Part shown: piece by piece, positions 12,177 through 21,890 of the stretch
Layout of the letters: each line of letters starts with the position of its first letter
Position numbering within the stretch: position 1 is the stretch's first letter
From: Halocaridina rubra
Lineage: Eukaryota > Arthropoda > Malacostraca > Decapoda > Atyidae
Direction: 5' to 3'
Assembly: GCA_037179515.1 (NCBI GenBank)
Contig: JAXCGZ010009909.1
Location: forward strand, 1 to 64,000
DNA: 64,000 bases
Made by a program: the position numbers and the translations under genes
Notes under the pieces: model-generated
Seen by the model: only the letters and a program-made list of their open reading frames with translations
Told to the model about the DNA's origin: nothing
Database searches by the model: none

Positions 12177-13112
12177 GTGATTACCTAATTGTGTTTACGG
12201 GAAAGAGCCCAAAGCTCGTATCTTCCCGTCTCCTGATCGGTTCCATTTTAGACTTAGTGATACTTATCATACCTGTCCTTAAAACTATGGATTGAGATAG
12301 CATTAACTACCTCCTCGCTTAGCCAATTCCAATTATCAACTACTCTTACACTGAAAAAGTATTTCCTTACATCCTGCAAAGAAGTTTTCTTACGAAGCTT
12401 CAAACTATGACCTCTAGTTCTAGAGCCAGCCATATCAAAATATCGATCCCTATCCACTCTATCATAACCATGAAGGAATTTAAAGACTGTCACCATATCC
12501 CCCCTCACTCTTCTAGCTTCGAGTGATGGTAAGTCTAATTCCCTCAGCCTCTCATCATAACTGAGATTGCGTATTTCTGGCACCAGTTTTGTGGCATGTC
12601 TTTGAACTTTTTCAAGCTTAGCTATGTGCTTTTTCAAGTGCGGATTCCAAAAGGGGGCTGCATATTCGAGTTTTGGCCTCACATAGGTTACATAAATATT
12701 TCTGAACATTTCCTTGTCCATGTGCCTGAAGGCTACCCTTACATTTGATAAGAATGCATATGCTGCCCTTACTATGCCATTTATATGTATTTCTGGAGAC
12801 AAATCTGCCAGTATGTTTACTCCTAGATCTCTCTCATTTTCTGTCTCTTGAAGTTGTGCTCCAGCCACCGAGTAGTCAAGCTTGGGCCTTCTTGCACTTG
12901 TACCCATTCTCATTACCTTACATTTTGAAGTATTGAATTTCATTAGCCACTTTTCTGACCACTCATGCAGATTATTTAGATCCTCCTGAAGTTCTCTACC
13001 ATTGTTCTCGTTTTTTACTTTCTTCACAATCTTTGCATCATCTGCAAACATATTCATGAATGAATTTACAGACTCTGGTAGGTCATTTACATATACAAGG
13101 AACAAAAGTGGC
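12177..13112 (-). pseudogene. Array unit 6: 5'-truncated LINE RT abutting the BEL element
   Basis: Only the 3' third of the unit remains, from LLFLVYVNDLPES (just after motif B) through FADDAK and the C-terminal region to the stop at 12254. The sequence changes abruptly at about 13112, from the LINE codons for GPLLF to BEL leader sequence that matches the second BEL copy near 60342. This is either a 5'-truncated LINE insertion end or a later deletion or recombination joint. Confidence 0.9.
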
Positions 13113-13612
13113 AACAAAATGTACTCTCGTAGTTGAGCGTCTATTAAGTAATTTGGATATTAGTACCCAATTTTGGCTTCGTGAACAGTGGTTTTTAGGG
13201 ATTTGTGTGTTTACATATTTCCCATTGAACGATGTCTAGAATGTCGTATTGATTCCTTTAATTACGTAAATAAACAGAAGGTAGTGACCCACCTACTGCT
13301 AGGTGCACAGTGTCGTTTATTTGAGGAACAGTGTGATTTGCATTACACTTTCCATTTACTGTTGCTGACTTAATAGTGTCGTTTAATTGATGAAAAGTGT
13401 GTTTTACACTTTGAGGATTGGCGTCTTAGTTGACGAAATTAAATAACTGTATATTATTATCTTGAAATTTTGGAAGATTGTCCTTTGATACTCTTTACAG
13501 AATGAATGTTTGTTGCATTGTCGATGCATAAAGAAGATCGTGGATTCTTTGATAATAAAACTGCATCAACAATTTGTTTGTTGTTTTCTTATTTTCTATT
13601 TGATTTCTCAAT
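13113..13612 (+). other. BEL leader (5' UTR), copy 1
   Basis: Untranslated leader matching 60342-60992 of copy 2, without the SINE found there. The uninterrupted SINE target sequence is near 13371-13388. Just before the gag ATG this copy has about 60 bp (about 13549-13610) that copy 2 lacks. No coding potential is seen. Confidence 0.7.
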
Positions 13613-14950
13613 ATGTCGGTTAAACCTGAGGCATTAAAACGCCTTCGGGAACTGGTTCAACGTGATTGTGTTCAGTGTCAAACAGAACATGCCAAAGATG
13701 ATGAGACACTTGTTGTTAATTATTTAGAAAGATGTCACCATACGCTAACAGAAAGATTCTGAAGATATGATAGGAAATATGAAGAATATGTCGATTATAA
13801 GCCCCTTAAAAGGGATTCTGAAGAGGAGGATACAGAACATGACAATCTAGCTGAAACAGTAAATCATATTAGCTTAGCTATCCTAGAATGGATTCATAAG
13901 TTAGGAACTAAGAAGAGTACTGGAGCTCCTAGTTCCGAGAGTTCAAGCCCCCCCAGTGGGCAACCCACACCTAAATTTCCTGAAGTAAAAATACCGCAGT
14001 TCTCTGGAAACTATGATGAATGGAACGAGTTTTGGGATACGTTTGATAGTTTAGTAAATAGTACTTCTATGGCAACTATGACAAAGTTTACCATCTTGAG
14101 AAATGCCCTTAAAGGAGATGCAAAAGACACCATAAAGGGATATCCTGTTGCTAGTGAGAGTTATGACAAGTGCATTCAACAGCTACAAGCTATTTATGCC
14201 AGCAAGGACAGGATTGTACGAAATTTAATGAGGAAATTGGTAAAAATACCAACTCCCTCTTCTAATTATTCATCACTTTTTAAGTTCAAGCAGGAAGTAG
14301 AAGCCATTACTCGAAGTTTGAAAATTTATAAAAACATGGAGAACACTGATTGGGTGTTTTCAGAACTCATGATGATGAAATTGCCAGAAGATGTTGAGAA
14401 CTGGATTAGCATGAAAATAGACACAAAATATCCTATATATGAAACCCTCTTGAAGGAACTGGGAAAATATGTATATCATATAGAGGGCAACAATACTAAA
14501 GGTAACACAAAGGGAGAGACCCAAACCTCCCAGAGAGATGAGACCCAGTTCTATAAAAGGAATGTGGGTAGTTATGATGCTACCGCAAAGGTAGTAAATA
14601 GTAAAAAAGAATGTGCATTCTGTGGTTGGCAAGGTCATAAGTCTGAACAGTGTAATAAAGCAGTTAGTATAAAAGAACGCAGAGACAAATTGAGAGACAA
14701 TAACAAATGTCTGAGATGTACTCAGTCAGGGCATTATGCAAATGAATGTTACACTCAGTTAAACTGTAAGAAGTGTAAGAAAAATGGTCATCATGCAGCC
14801 TTGTGTTATGAACAAGAGTCAAAATCTCGTAGAAGGTTTGAAGAACCTACATTTCTGCATGAACAGTCAGAAAATGGTTCAAATTTAGATGAGTCAAGCA
14901 ATGAGCAAGAACATTCTGACTCAGAAAAGGACAAGAAACATGTTTGTGTG
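13613..14950 (+). pseudogene. BEL gag (copy 1)
   Basis: The structural protein of the retrotransposon particle. It starts MSVKPEALKRLREL at the ATG at 13613, chosen because both copies share it. The central part (FPEVKIPQFSGNYDEWNEFW and following) resembles the BEL/Pao gag core (DUF1759 type). It ends in three zinc knuckles of the form C-x2-C-x4-H-x4-C: CAFCGWQGHKSEQC, CLRCTQSGHYANEC and CKKCKKNGHHAALC. A TGA at 13760-13762 interrupts the frame at codon 50, where copy 2 reads GGA. From 14069 the frame is open through the knuckles into the protease region. Confidence 0.85.
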
Positions 14951-15039
14951 ATGACTATGAAGGCAGTACAGAGGCAAATGGTGAAGCCGAGTTTACCTTC
15001 ATGTGCTCTGCCTACTGCAAGTGGAAAAATAAGCAGCTC

Positions 15040-15585
15040 AAAGGGAAATCTTTTGGTAAATACTAGGTTATTCTGTGATACAGGTTCCCAGTGTTCCTTT
15101 ATAACTAGGGAATTAGCTGAAAGGCTTAAATTAAGCCCAGTAGATGAAATGTCTCTTGGTATTGATGCATTTCGTTCTGAGACAAAGAAAGGAAGTTTTC
15201 CTGTTGTAAATGTAGTTATCAAAGTGGGGAAAAGAAGAGCCAGAGTTAAATTACTCGTAGTTGATGACATGGTAATTAGCATCCACACTCCAGGACTAAC
15301 AAAGGCTGCAAATGTGTGAAAGTCTAATGGTCACAAGTTGGCCGATGAAGATATTGATGGTGATGTACTTGACAACATTGGCATTGTTATTGGTGCCTTA
15401 CATTTTAGTCAGTTTGTTAGTGGTATTAACAAGTGGGATGTCTATACTTTGATGGAAACACCAGGTGGTGTCATGTTGTATGGCCATATTCCTTGTGATA
15501 CTCAATATGAACCCAGTAAAGTACAAAGCCATATTGTTATGCGAGTAGGAACACAGGTTTCTCCTGCAGCTACTCAAGAGTTGAT
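15040..15585 (+). pseudogene. BEL aspartic protease region (copy 1)
   Basis: Continues the gag frame. LFCDTGSQCSFITRELAERL (active-site triad DTG near 15077) and the following hydrophobic stretch resemble the BEL aspartic protease (DUF1758 type), which would cleave the polyprotein. A TGA at 15317-15319 stops it after TKAANV, where copy 2 has TTA. The frame then resumes with GHKLADEDIDGD and runs on to the 36-bp repeats. Unlike copy 2, the catalytic DTG is intact here. Confidence 0.8.
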
Positions 15586-15586
15586 T

Positions 15587-15802
15587 GAAGTGGCAATAGA
15601 GCCAGTTAATAAGTTGTTGATTGAAGAGGCCATAGAGCCTGTTAATAAGTTGTTGATTGCAGAGGCCATAGAGCCTGTTAATAAGTTGTTGATTGAAGAG
15701 GCCATAGAGCCTGTTAATAAGTTGTTGATTGAGGAGGTCATAGAGCCTGTCAATAAGTTGCTGATTGCAGAGGCCATAGAGCCTGTTAATAAGTTGTGGG
15801 AG
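15587..15802 (+). repeat. 36-bp in-frame tandem repeat (12-residue EPVNKLLI repeat), six units
   Basis: Six units of 36 bp start at 15587, 15623, 15659, 15695, 15731 and 15767. Each encodes a 12-residue block of the type EEAIEPVNKLLI, and the last ends NKLWEPESIG. Copy 2 has only four more diverged units. The block lies between protease and the remnant after RT, exactly where RT is missing. Confidence 0.95.
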
Positions 15803-16476
15803 CCAGAGAGTATTGGAGTAAAGCAAGAAGTGCATTACGAAGATAATACTACACTTGGAAGTATTACAGATTCTGTTCCCTAGAACCCTATCTACACTCC
15901 TCTTCCACACAATTTTCAGAGCGCCTTTGGACAAATGAAGTCTCTAATAGAACAGTTTGAGGAGATATTGGAGAATGTTCATGTAGGTAATTTGTTGGAT
16001 GCTTGCACCAGAGAAGAGAAACAGTTTGATATATGCAATACTGCAGATGTAGAGTGGGAAAAGGCCAAAATATCACTGCAAGCATTGAATTCCAACATGC
16101 AAAACTTTAAAGGGTACTGGATCAGCGCCTTTCTGAAAAATCTAGATCTCCTAAAGTATCAATCTTTAGTTTAATCTGGAATGTTAATACAGACAAGTTG
16201 TCTTTGGAAGGTCTGAAGGCTAGAGAAGATATGTTGACCAAACATAAACTTCTGTCACTGGTGGGTATATTTTTGGACCCCTTAGGTCTAATATCACCCT
16301 TACTAAGAAGAGGAAAAATTCTTATTCAGAGAGCTTGGACTGAAAAGCTTTCGTGGGAATATCTGTTGTCAGAAGTATACAAAGAGGAATCATCAATTTA
16401 TGAAAGATCTGAATGTCAAGCTGCCCAAAGGGTTGAAGAATTGTGGGCAAGCTTAATCATAGATGATAAATTGTAG
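15803..16476 (+). pseudogene. BEL pol remnant around the end of RT and the A17-like region (copy 1)
   Basis: After WEPESIGV the frame meets TAG at 15881-15883, continues in frame from 15935 (MKSLIEQFEEILENVHVGNLLDA), then shifts frame near 16097 by loss of one A and ends at TAG 16474-16476. The segment ENVHVGNLLDACTREEK lines up with the YVDDLLTGA-type motif of BEL RTs, but with the catalytic aspartates degraded. The last part (KLLSLVGIFLDPLGLISPLL, KILIQRAW) resembles the region downstream of BEL RT (peptidase A17 family). The RT fingers and palm, RNase H and integrase are absent; the 3' LTR follows 49 bp later. Confidence 0.75.
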
Positions 16477-16525
16477 AACTGATGGGGAGACCCCCCCATT
16501 TTTTATTTTTTGGAGGGGCCCAGGA

Positions 16526-17610
16526 TGTCTTGAATATATTTCAAGACAGTTTATTTCTACGTACATTATGTAATTGTTATTTTGCATATAGTTTCGTTTA
16601 TTTGTAACGTAAGTGCATGTATGTATACTTTTAGACTTAAAGTGTGTATCTATTCATTTCTACCATGTATACACGTATAATCATATGTATAATGTGTAGT
16701 TTTTTATGGAGGCTGGCTGTAGAAGACTTGGAGAAAATAATGTTAGTCGCTAATGGATTTTAGCTATTAACCCTTCACCTCCCTGATAACGCTTATTGCA
16801 TCTCTTGTTTAAACAAAGAACCGTCGTAAGCAAGTCATAACTCAAGTTAGTCCTAGTATCAAGGACTCCTACGAAAACAAGGGGAGTTTTGTACAACTTT
16901 CTTACAAAAAGTTAGTTATACTCGTGAGATGATAGGAGACACTCATGTTTACTGTGTTTATTGACAGTACTTGTAAGTTTGTTAAAGAGTAATTAGTTGT
17001 CCTCGTGAGATGCTACGAGACACTCATGTTTGTGACGTAATTATAATGCATGAAAGCAGTCGTAATTAATATTTATGAAATACATTTGCTACCGTGATTA
17101 TTGATGGTGCATATATGTTTACTAAAAGGTTTGTTGTTCTCGTGAGATGTTACGAGACACTCAAGTAGAAAACGTAATAGAGATACGTGGATCAGAAGAC
17201 TTTCGAACATGATTCGGAGTCCCGTGATTGCTGAGGACATCAGGGTTATCCGGATAGATGAGTACAGATTTATTTTATTTCTAACAATATTTATAACTAC
17301 GTGTGAGGGACAGGATGAGCTCATTTAAGTGAACACTAGTAGGTAGAATGTATGTTAGAAAATTTATTATTCTGTATGAGGAAATTTTAATTTAAGGTGA
17401 GGAGAGTTTATTTAAATATTCACATATCAGCAGTTCATAAACCCCCTTATAAAATACTTGCATGTATGTCTATGCATGTAATATTAATTATATATTATTG
17501 GTAGGGGATTTAAGTTTGAGATCGTGGTAGGCCTCTACTGAAGCCGTGTCAGGATTTCCTAATTTAGGGGGTTATAAGATCGAAGGGTATTAACACACAG
17601 GAAATCATCC

Positions 17611-17613
<3 letters not shown>
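16526..17613 (+). repeat. BEL 3' LTR (copy 1), about 1.09 kb
   Basis: Starts TGTCTTGAA and ends near CCACA, matching 59156-60085 and 63829-64000 of copy 2. It is preceded by a purine-rich tract (GGAGGGGCCCAGGA, about 16512-16525) that fits a polypurine tract. It opens with a palindrome: TGTCTTGAA and TTCAAGACA arms around TATAT. It is about 160 bp longer than the 5' LTR of copy 2, mainly through an extra unit of an internal repeat at about 16915-17165. Confidence 0.85.
16915..17165 (+). repeat. Imperfect repeat with CTCGT...ACGAG hairpin inside the BEL LTR
   Basis: Three copies of a block containing CTCGTGAGATG and ACGAGACACTCA lie near 16922, 17000 and 17137. Each (less well the first) contains a short inverted repeat CTCGT/ACGAG. 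The 5' LTR of copy 2 has two such blocks. Internal gains or losses of this block explain most of the LTR length difference. Confidence 0.75.

Positions 17614-17685
<72 letters not shown>
17614..17685. repeat. (TA)n microsatellite
   Basis: About 72 bp of pure TA, directly after the BEL LTR and directly before the T-rich 5' end of LINE B. Confidence 0.98.
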
Positions 17686-17693
<8 letters not shown>

Positions 17694-17908
17694 TTTTCTT
17701 TCTTTTCTTTTTCTTTTTATCCTTAAATTACCATGGTCAAGTTTTTAAGTTAAGATGTGTGTTACCAGAAAAGAGATAAACTGAGTCACTAAATAGCACT
17801 TATATGGAGATATAAAGAGTCTGTGTGAAGCTAAATTAAAAGTTTTTCTCTTTTTTTTTTCCTCTTTCTCGTCTTCTTTCTATATTCTGTGAGAGGGAGA
17901 ACATAAAA

Positions 17909-18988
17909 ATGATGCCATCTCTGTCCCAAACCTCTCCCATCCATGGGTCGGTAGGAGGCGTAGCCATTAGGAGACTTAAACAGAAAATCAAGAATTTAGA
18001 GGCAATGGTTATAAGCCTTGATGATAAAATTCGGAATATGGATGGAGAAATGAAAGAGAATGAAACACTCAGAGAGCAAATAAGATCTTTGGAGGAAGCA
18101 AATAAAGCACAAGGGCAGGAGAGAAAGGAACTAGAAAAAAGAATAAAGAAGCTGGAAGAGGAAAAGAGTCAACTAGAATCTAGAATTTCTAATCAAGAAG
18201 ATAAAAACAAACAGCTGAATGACAACCTAAAGGAATTAGATGTTAGTTCACTGCTCTCTTCTGAGAGAGACGAAATTGCTGCTTGGAATGTCCAGATTAA
18301 GGAAAACATTGAACAGTTCAGAAAAGAGTTCCAGGAGCTGAATATGGAAAATGATGCCATGAAAACTTCCTTTGCTGATGCACTAAAGGGGAATGTGGCA
18401 GTAAAAGAGGCTGTAAAGGTGGTGGCACCGGAAAACATACAAACAGTTGACTATAAAGAGACAGTAATCGAAAAAATGAAAGACTTTGTGATGGAAAGGG
18501 CAAACCCACTCATCAGACAGGCACTTGATAAGGAGAAGACAGTGGTAATCTCAGGCATAAGCGAATCCCAGGAGCCAACATGGCAGGGGAGACTTGAAGA
18601 AAATAAAGCTAGGGTTGTAGACCTGATAAGAAAGCTTGGAGTAGTATGTGGTCCTGAGGATATTGTAAACATACACCAACTAGGTAAATATTCGAGGGAA
18701 GGAAAGCCGAGACCAACAAAAGTAACCTTTGAGAGAGGGGAAACATGTAGGGAAATATTGTTGAGAAAAAAAAGTCTAAAAGACCTTCAAGAATTCAAAG
18801 AAGTGTTCATTAGACGATACAGAACACAGGAAGAGATGGGAAAGATCAAAAACTTGTTGCAAGAGGCAAGAAGGTTAAATGATGAAAGAAATGAAGAAGA
18901 GAAGAGAAATTTTCATTACAGAGTTCTTCCAGACAAAGGGGAGATAAAGAAGATAATGACAGAAGATCAGGTGATGGGGCCTCATTAA
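17909..18988 (+). CDS. LINE ORF1 protein: coiled coil plus RNA-binding-like C-terminus (copy B)
   Basis: A 359-codon intact frame. Residues about 20-110 are a long heptad-like coiled coil rich in E, K and L (IKKLEEEKSQLESRI and similar), followed by a second short helical stretch. Residues about 210-300 (KTVVISGISESQEPTW, IVNIHQLGKYSREG, RPTKVTFERGE) have the order of an RRM-like fold as in L1-type ORF1 proteins, with a basic tail to the stop. The expected role is trimerisation and binding of element RNA to form the ribonucleoprotein. ORF2 follows in the -1 frame and overlaps the end of this ORF by about 94 bp. The start MMPSL is shared in position with copies C, E and F. Confidence 0.85.
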   Translation: MMPSLSQTSPIHGSVGGVAIRRLKQKIKNLEAMVISLDDKIRNMDGEMKENETLREQIRSLEEANKAQGQERKELEKRIKKLEEEKSQLESRISNQEDKNKQLNDNLKELDVSSLLSSERDEIAAWNVQIKENIEQFRKEFQELNMENDAMKTSFADALKGNVAVKEAVKVVAPENIQTVDYKETVIEKMKDFVMERANPLIRQALDKEKTVVISGISESQEPTWQGRLEENKARVVDLIRKLGVVCGPEDIVNIHQLGKYSREGKPRPTKVTFERGETCREILLRKKSLKDLQEFKEVFIRRYRTQEEMGKIKNLLQEARRLNDERNEEEKRNFHYRVLPDKGEIKKIMTEDQVMGPH

Positions 18989-18991
18989 GAT
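18892..18991 (+). promoter_or_regulatory. Candidate -1 ribosomal frameshift site between ORF1 and ORF2 (copy B)
   Basis: The heptamer AAATTTT lies at 18907-18913 and is phased A AAT TTT with respect to ORF1, the X XXY YYZ form of a -1 slippery site. A -1 slip there reads KFSLQSSS and enters ORF2. The ORF2 frame is bounded upstream by TGA at 18892-18894 and contains no ATG before the first EN motif (LYTNADGL), so it cannot start at an ATG of its own. I did not fold the downstream RNA. Copies C, E and F keep the heptamer. Confidence 0.6.
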
Positions 18992-21799
18992 TGTTATACA
19001 CAAATGCTGATGGATTAGCTGGTAAGGCAGTAGAATTAAAAGATAGGATTCACAACAGTAAGGCAGATATAGTAGCAATTACAGAGACTAAGTTGAGTGA
19101 GGACATAAACAGTGTCACAGTTTTTCCTAAGGGCTTCAGAATACTAAGGGTTGAAAGATCTGAGAGGACTGGTGGAGGGATAGCACTGCTCATAAGTGAA
19201 AGGATTCAAGTCGAAGAAATAAACTTGGCTATAGAAAGTGAGTTTAAGGAATTTCTTGTTGCTCGCATAAATACTGGGTCAGAGAGCATTATAATAACTG
19301 TTGTATACAACCCACCAAGGAACCAAAATAGGCTTGAAGTTTATGAGGAAAGTCATATAGGTACTATTGAAGTCATAAACTCAGTTGTTAACATGGCACG
19401 GGAAAAAGAATGTAGGATTTTGATTATGGGAGACTTTAATCTAAAGATATAGATTGGATAAATCTTGACCCACACAGTGGTGAGGACTCATTCGGGGCAA
19501 GATTCCTAGATTGCATACAAGGGGATTTCCTACACTAACATGTAATGGAACCAACAAGGGCCAGGGATGGGGATGAGCCATCACTACTTGATCTAGTGTT
19601 CACAGATAATGTGTTGGATATTGAAAAAATTGAGTATGAACCACCAATTGGAAAGAGTGACCACTGTGTGTTGTTGATGGAGTATATCATTGAAGATATT
19701 CTTCCTGAGAGTAGAGGCACTGAGGACATGAGGAGGAACTATCGGAAAGGAGATTACATCAAAATGAATGAGCTTTTTGCAGTTATTAACTGGAGAACCT
19801 TATTTTACAACAAATCTGTACAAGAAATGTATGACATCTTTTGTGAGAAATATGGGAAGATAGTAGATTGTTGCATACCTGTCACCAAAGTAGGTGTAAT
19901 TCATGCCAGAGAGAAATGGTTCGATAATGGGTGTAAAAGAGCTAAGGAGTGGAGAGACAAATGCTGGAAAAGGTATAGGAGGAGAAAAAACATAAATGCC
20001 TGGCAAACCTACAAAAGACCTAGAAATGACTACCTAAGTAAAAGGAGAGAGGCAGAGAGAGACTATGAGAGGGACATCACCAGGAAGGCTAAAGAAAATC
20101 CCAAGCTTTTCCACAGCTTTATCAGAGGAAAACTGAAGGTAAAAGAACAGGTTTTAAGGCTAAAGAGAGCGGATGGAATCATCACTGAGACGGATGAAGA
20201 GATCTGCAAAGAATTGAACAAGGAGTTTCAGTCAGTACTTACAGTAGAAAATACCCCACCCCCTCAGATTGCAGTGATAGAAGCTCAAGGGCCGGTATTA
20301 GAGAACATCAACCTTACAACCACAGAGGTATACAAAGCGCTGATGGATTTAGATGTTCATAAAGCTACAGGTCCTGATGACATATCCCCTCATGTGCTTA
20401 AAAAATGCGCAACACAATATCAGTGGCACTAAGTATCATATTTAAGGAGTCACTGGAGTCGGGGGAGATTCCAAGATGCTGGAAACAAGCAAATGTGATA
20501 CCTATCTTCAAAAAGGGAAGGAGTGATACGGCTCTGAACTATAGACCAGTTTCCTTGACCAGCATAGTTTGCAAAGTTATGGAGAAACTACTAAGGAAAC
20601 ATATCTCTCTTCACTTGGAATCCTTCAACTTTTTGTCAGTGAGGCAACATGGCTTCAGAGAAGGTAGATCAACAGTAACAAACTTATTAGAATTTTATGA
20701 TGAGGTAAGCCAAATCTTACAGGAAAGAGAGGGCTGGGCAGATTGCATATTCCTAGACTTCCAGAAAGCGTTTGACACTGTTCCACATGGGAGACTTATT
20801 AGGAAGCTGCAATCAATGGCTAGAATAGGTGGAAATGTTTTGGAATGGATAAAAACTTACTTAGAAGGAAGGGAACAGAGGGTTAGAGTAAGACACTCAT
20901 TGTCTGAATGGAGAAGAGTTAGTAGTGGAGTTCCAAAGGGTTCAGTTTTAGGGCCACTTTTGTTCCTTGTATATGTAAATGACCTACCAGAGTCTGTAAA
21001 TTCATTCATGAATATGTTTGCAGATGATGCAAAGATTGTGAAGAAAGTAAAAAACGAGAACAATGGTAGAGAACTTCAGAAGGATCTAAATAATCTGCAT
21101 GAGTGGTCAGAAAAGTGGCTAATGAAATTCAATACTTCAAAATGTAAGGTAATGAGAATGGGTACAAGTGCAAGAAGGCCCAAGCTTGACTACTCGGTGG
21201 CTGGAGTACAACTTCAAGAGACAGAAAATGAGAGAGATGTAGGAGTGAACATACTGGCAGATTTGTCTCCAGAAATACATATAAATGGCATAGTAAGGAC
21301 AGCATATGCATTCTTATCAAATGTAAGGGTAGCCTTCAGGCACATGGACAAGGAAATGTTCAGAAATATTTATGTAACCTATGTGAGGCCAAAACTCGAA
21401 TATGCAGCCCCCTTTTGGAAAAAGCACATAGCTAAGCTTGAAAAAGTTCAAAGACATGCCACGAAACTGGTGCCAGAAATAAGCAATCTCAGTTATGATG
21501 AGAGGCTGAGGGAATTAGACTTACCATCACTCGAAGCTAGAAGAGTGAGGGGGAATATGGTGACAGTCTTTAAATTCCTTCATGGTTATGATAGAGTGGA
21601 TAGGGATCGATATTTTGATATGGCTGGCTCTAGAACTAGAGGTCATAGTTTGAAGCTTCGTAAGAAAACTTCTTTGCAGGATGTAAGGAAATACTTTTTC
21701 AGTGTAAGAGTAGTTGATAATTGGAATTGGCTAAGCGAGGAGGTAGTTAATGCTATCTCAATCCATAGTTTTAAGGACAGGTATGATAAGTATCACTAA
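18895..21799 (+). pseudogene. LINE ORF2 endonuclease-reverse transcriptase, frameshifted (copy B)
   Basis: EN motifs: LYTNADGL (Asn), AITETKL (catalytic Glu), MGDFN, and SDHCVLL (catalytic His) just before RT. A deletion near 19441 (GACTTTAATCTAAAGATATAG, missing bases against copy C) gives a stop at 19450-19452. A one-base deletion near 20407 (GCGCAACACA for GCGCAAACACA) shifts frame in KKCANTIS. RT motifs A FLDFQKAFD, B SSGVPKGS and C FADDAK are present in the second open part (20405-21799). A five-residue deletion removes NPHLK before KKHIAKLEK. The copy cannot make a full ORF2 protein. Confidence 0.9.
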
Positions 21800-21890
21800 G
21801 TCTAAAATGGAACCGATCAGGAGACGGGAAGATACGAGCTTTGGGCTCTTTCCTGTAAACACAATTAGGTAATCACAATTAGGTAATCAC

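Larger units (their letters stand above)
1..13112 (-). repeat. Head-to-tail macrosatellite of a 2226-bp LINE reverse-transcriptase unit
   Basis: The sequence repeats with a period of 2226 bp (one unit 2227). Unit boundaries on the plus strand lie at 1045/1046, 3271/3272, 5497/5498, 7724/7725, 9950/9951 and 12176/12177. There are five complete units, a partial unit cut by the window start, and a last unit cut at 13112. Each unit, read on the minus strand, starts at the codons for CVLLMEY, runs through the whole RT ORF and about 80 bp of 3' UTR, and ends in AATTAGGTAATCAC, where the next unit follows directly. The full-length LINEs nearby show that this is their 3' half without 5' UTR, ORF1 or endonuclease. 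Units look about 99% identical by eye and share private variants (for example INRKAKEN where dispersed copies have ITRKAKEN), so they descend from one founder. The array continues to the left of the window. Confidence 0.95.
13113..17613 (+). mobile_element. BEL/Pao-like LTR retrotransposon, 5'-truncated, non-autonomous (copy 1)
   Basis: Colinear with the copy at 59156-64000, but missing the 5' LTR and the first part of the leader. It contains leader, gag with three CCHC knuckles, an aspartic protease-like region with DTGS, a 36-bp tandem repeat, a short remnant of the region that follows RT in BEL pol, a purine-rich tract and a 3' LTR. RT core, RNase H and integrase are absent. Three nonsense codons (13760, 15317, 15881) and a frameshift near 16097 break the single long frame. 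The assignment to BEL/Pao rests on the gag/protease type and on the block LLSLVGIFLDPLGLISPLL, which resembles the region after RT in BEL polyproteins. Confidence 0.85.
17690..21890 (+). mobile_element. LINE B: near-complete CR1/Jockey-like non-LTR retrotransposon
   Basis: Order: truncated 5' UTR (from about 17690; copy C has a further 300 bp or so upstream), ORF1, a short overlap, ORF2 (EN then RT), a short 3' UTR, and two copies of AATTAGGTAATCAC followed by (ATAC)n to 21910. ORF2 is broken by frameshifts. The type is judged from the APE-like EN, the FADD RT motif, the CR1-like C-terminal region and the short terminal repeat instead of poly(A). Confidence 0.9.

Noticed and set aside
1..13112. 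CRISPR-like or bacterial tandem array
   Set aside because: The repeat unit is over 2 kb and encodes a LINE RT; no short repeats with unique spacers anywhere.
15398..15934. Minus-strand open frames over the BEL 36-bp repeats
   Set aside because: The repeat length is a multiple of three, so all frames stay open; the plus-strand frame is the one continuous with gag and protease.
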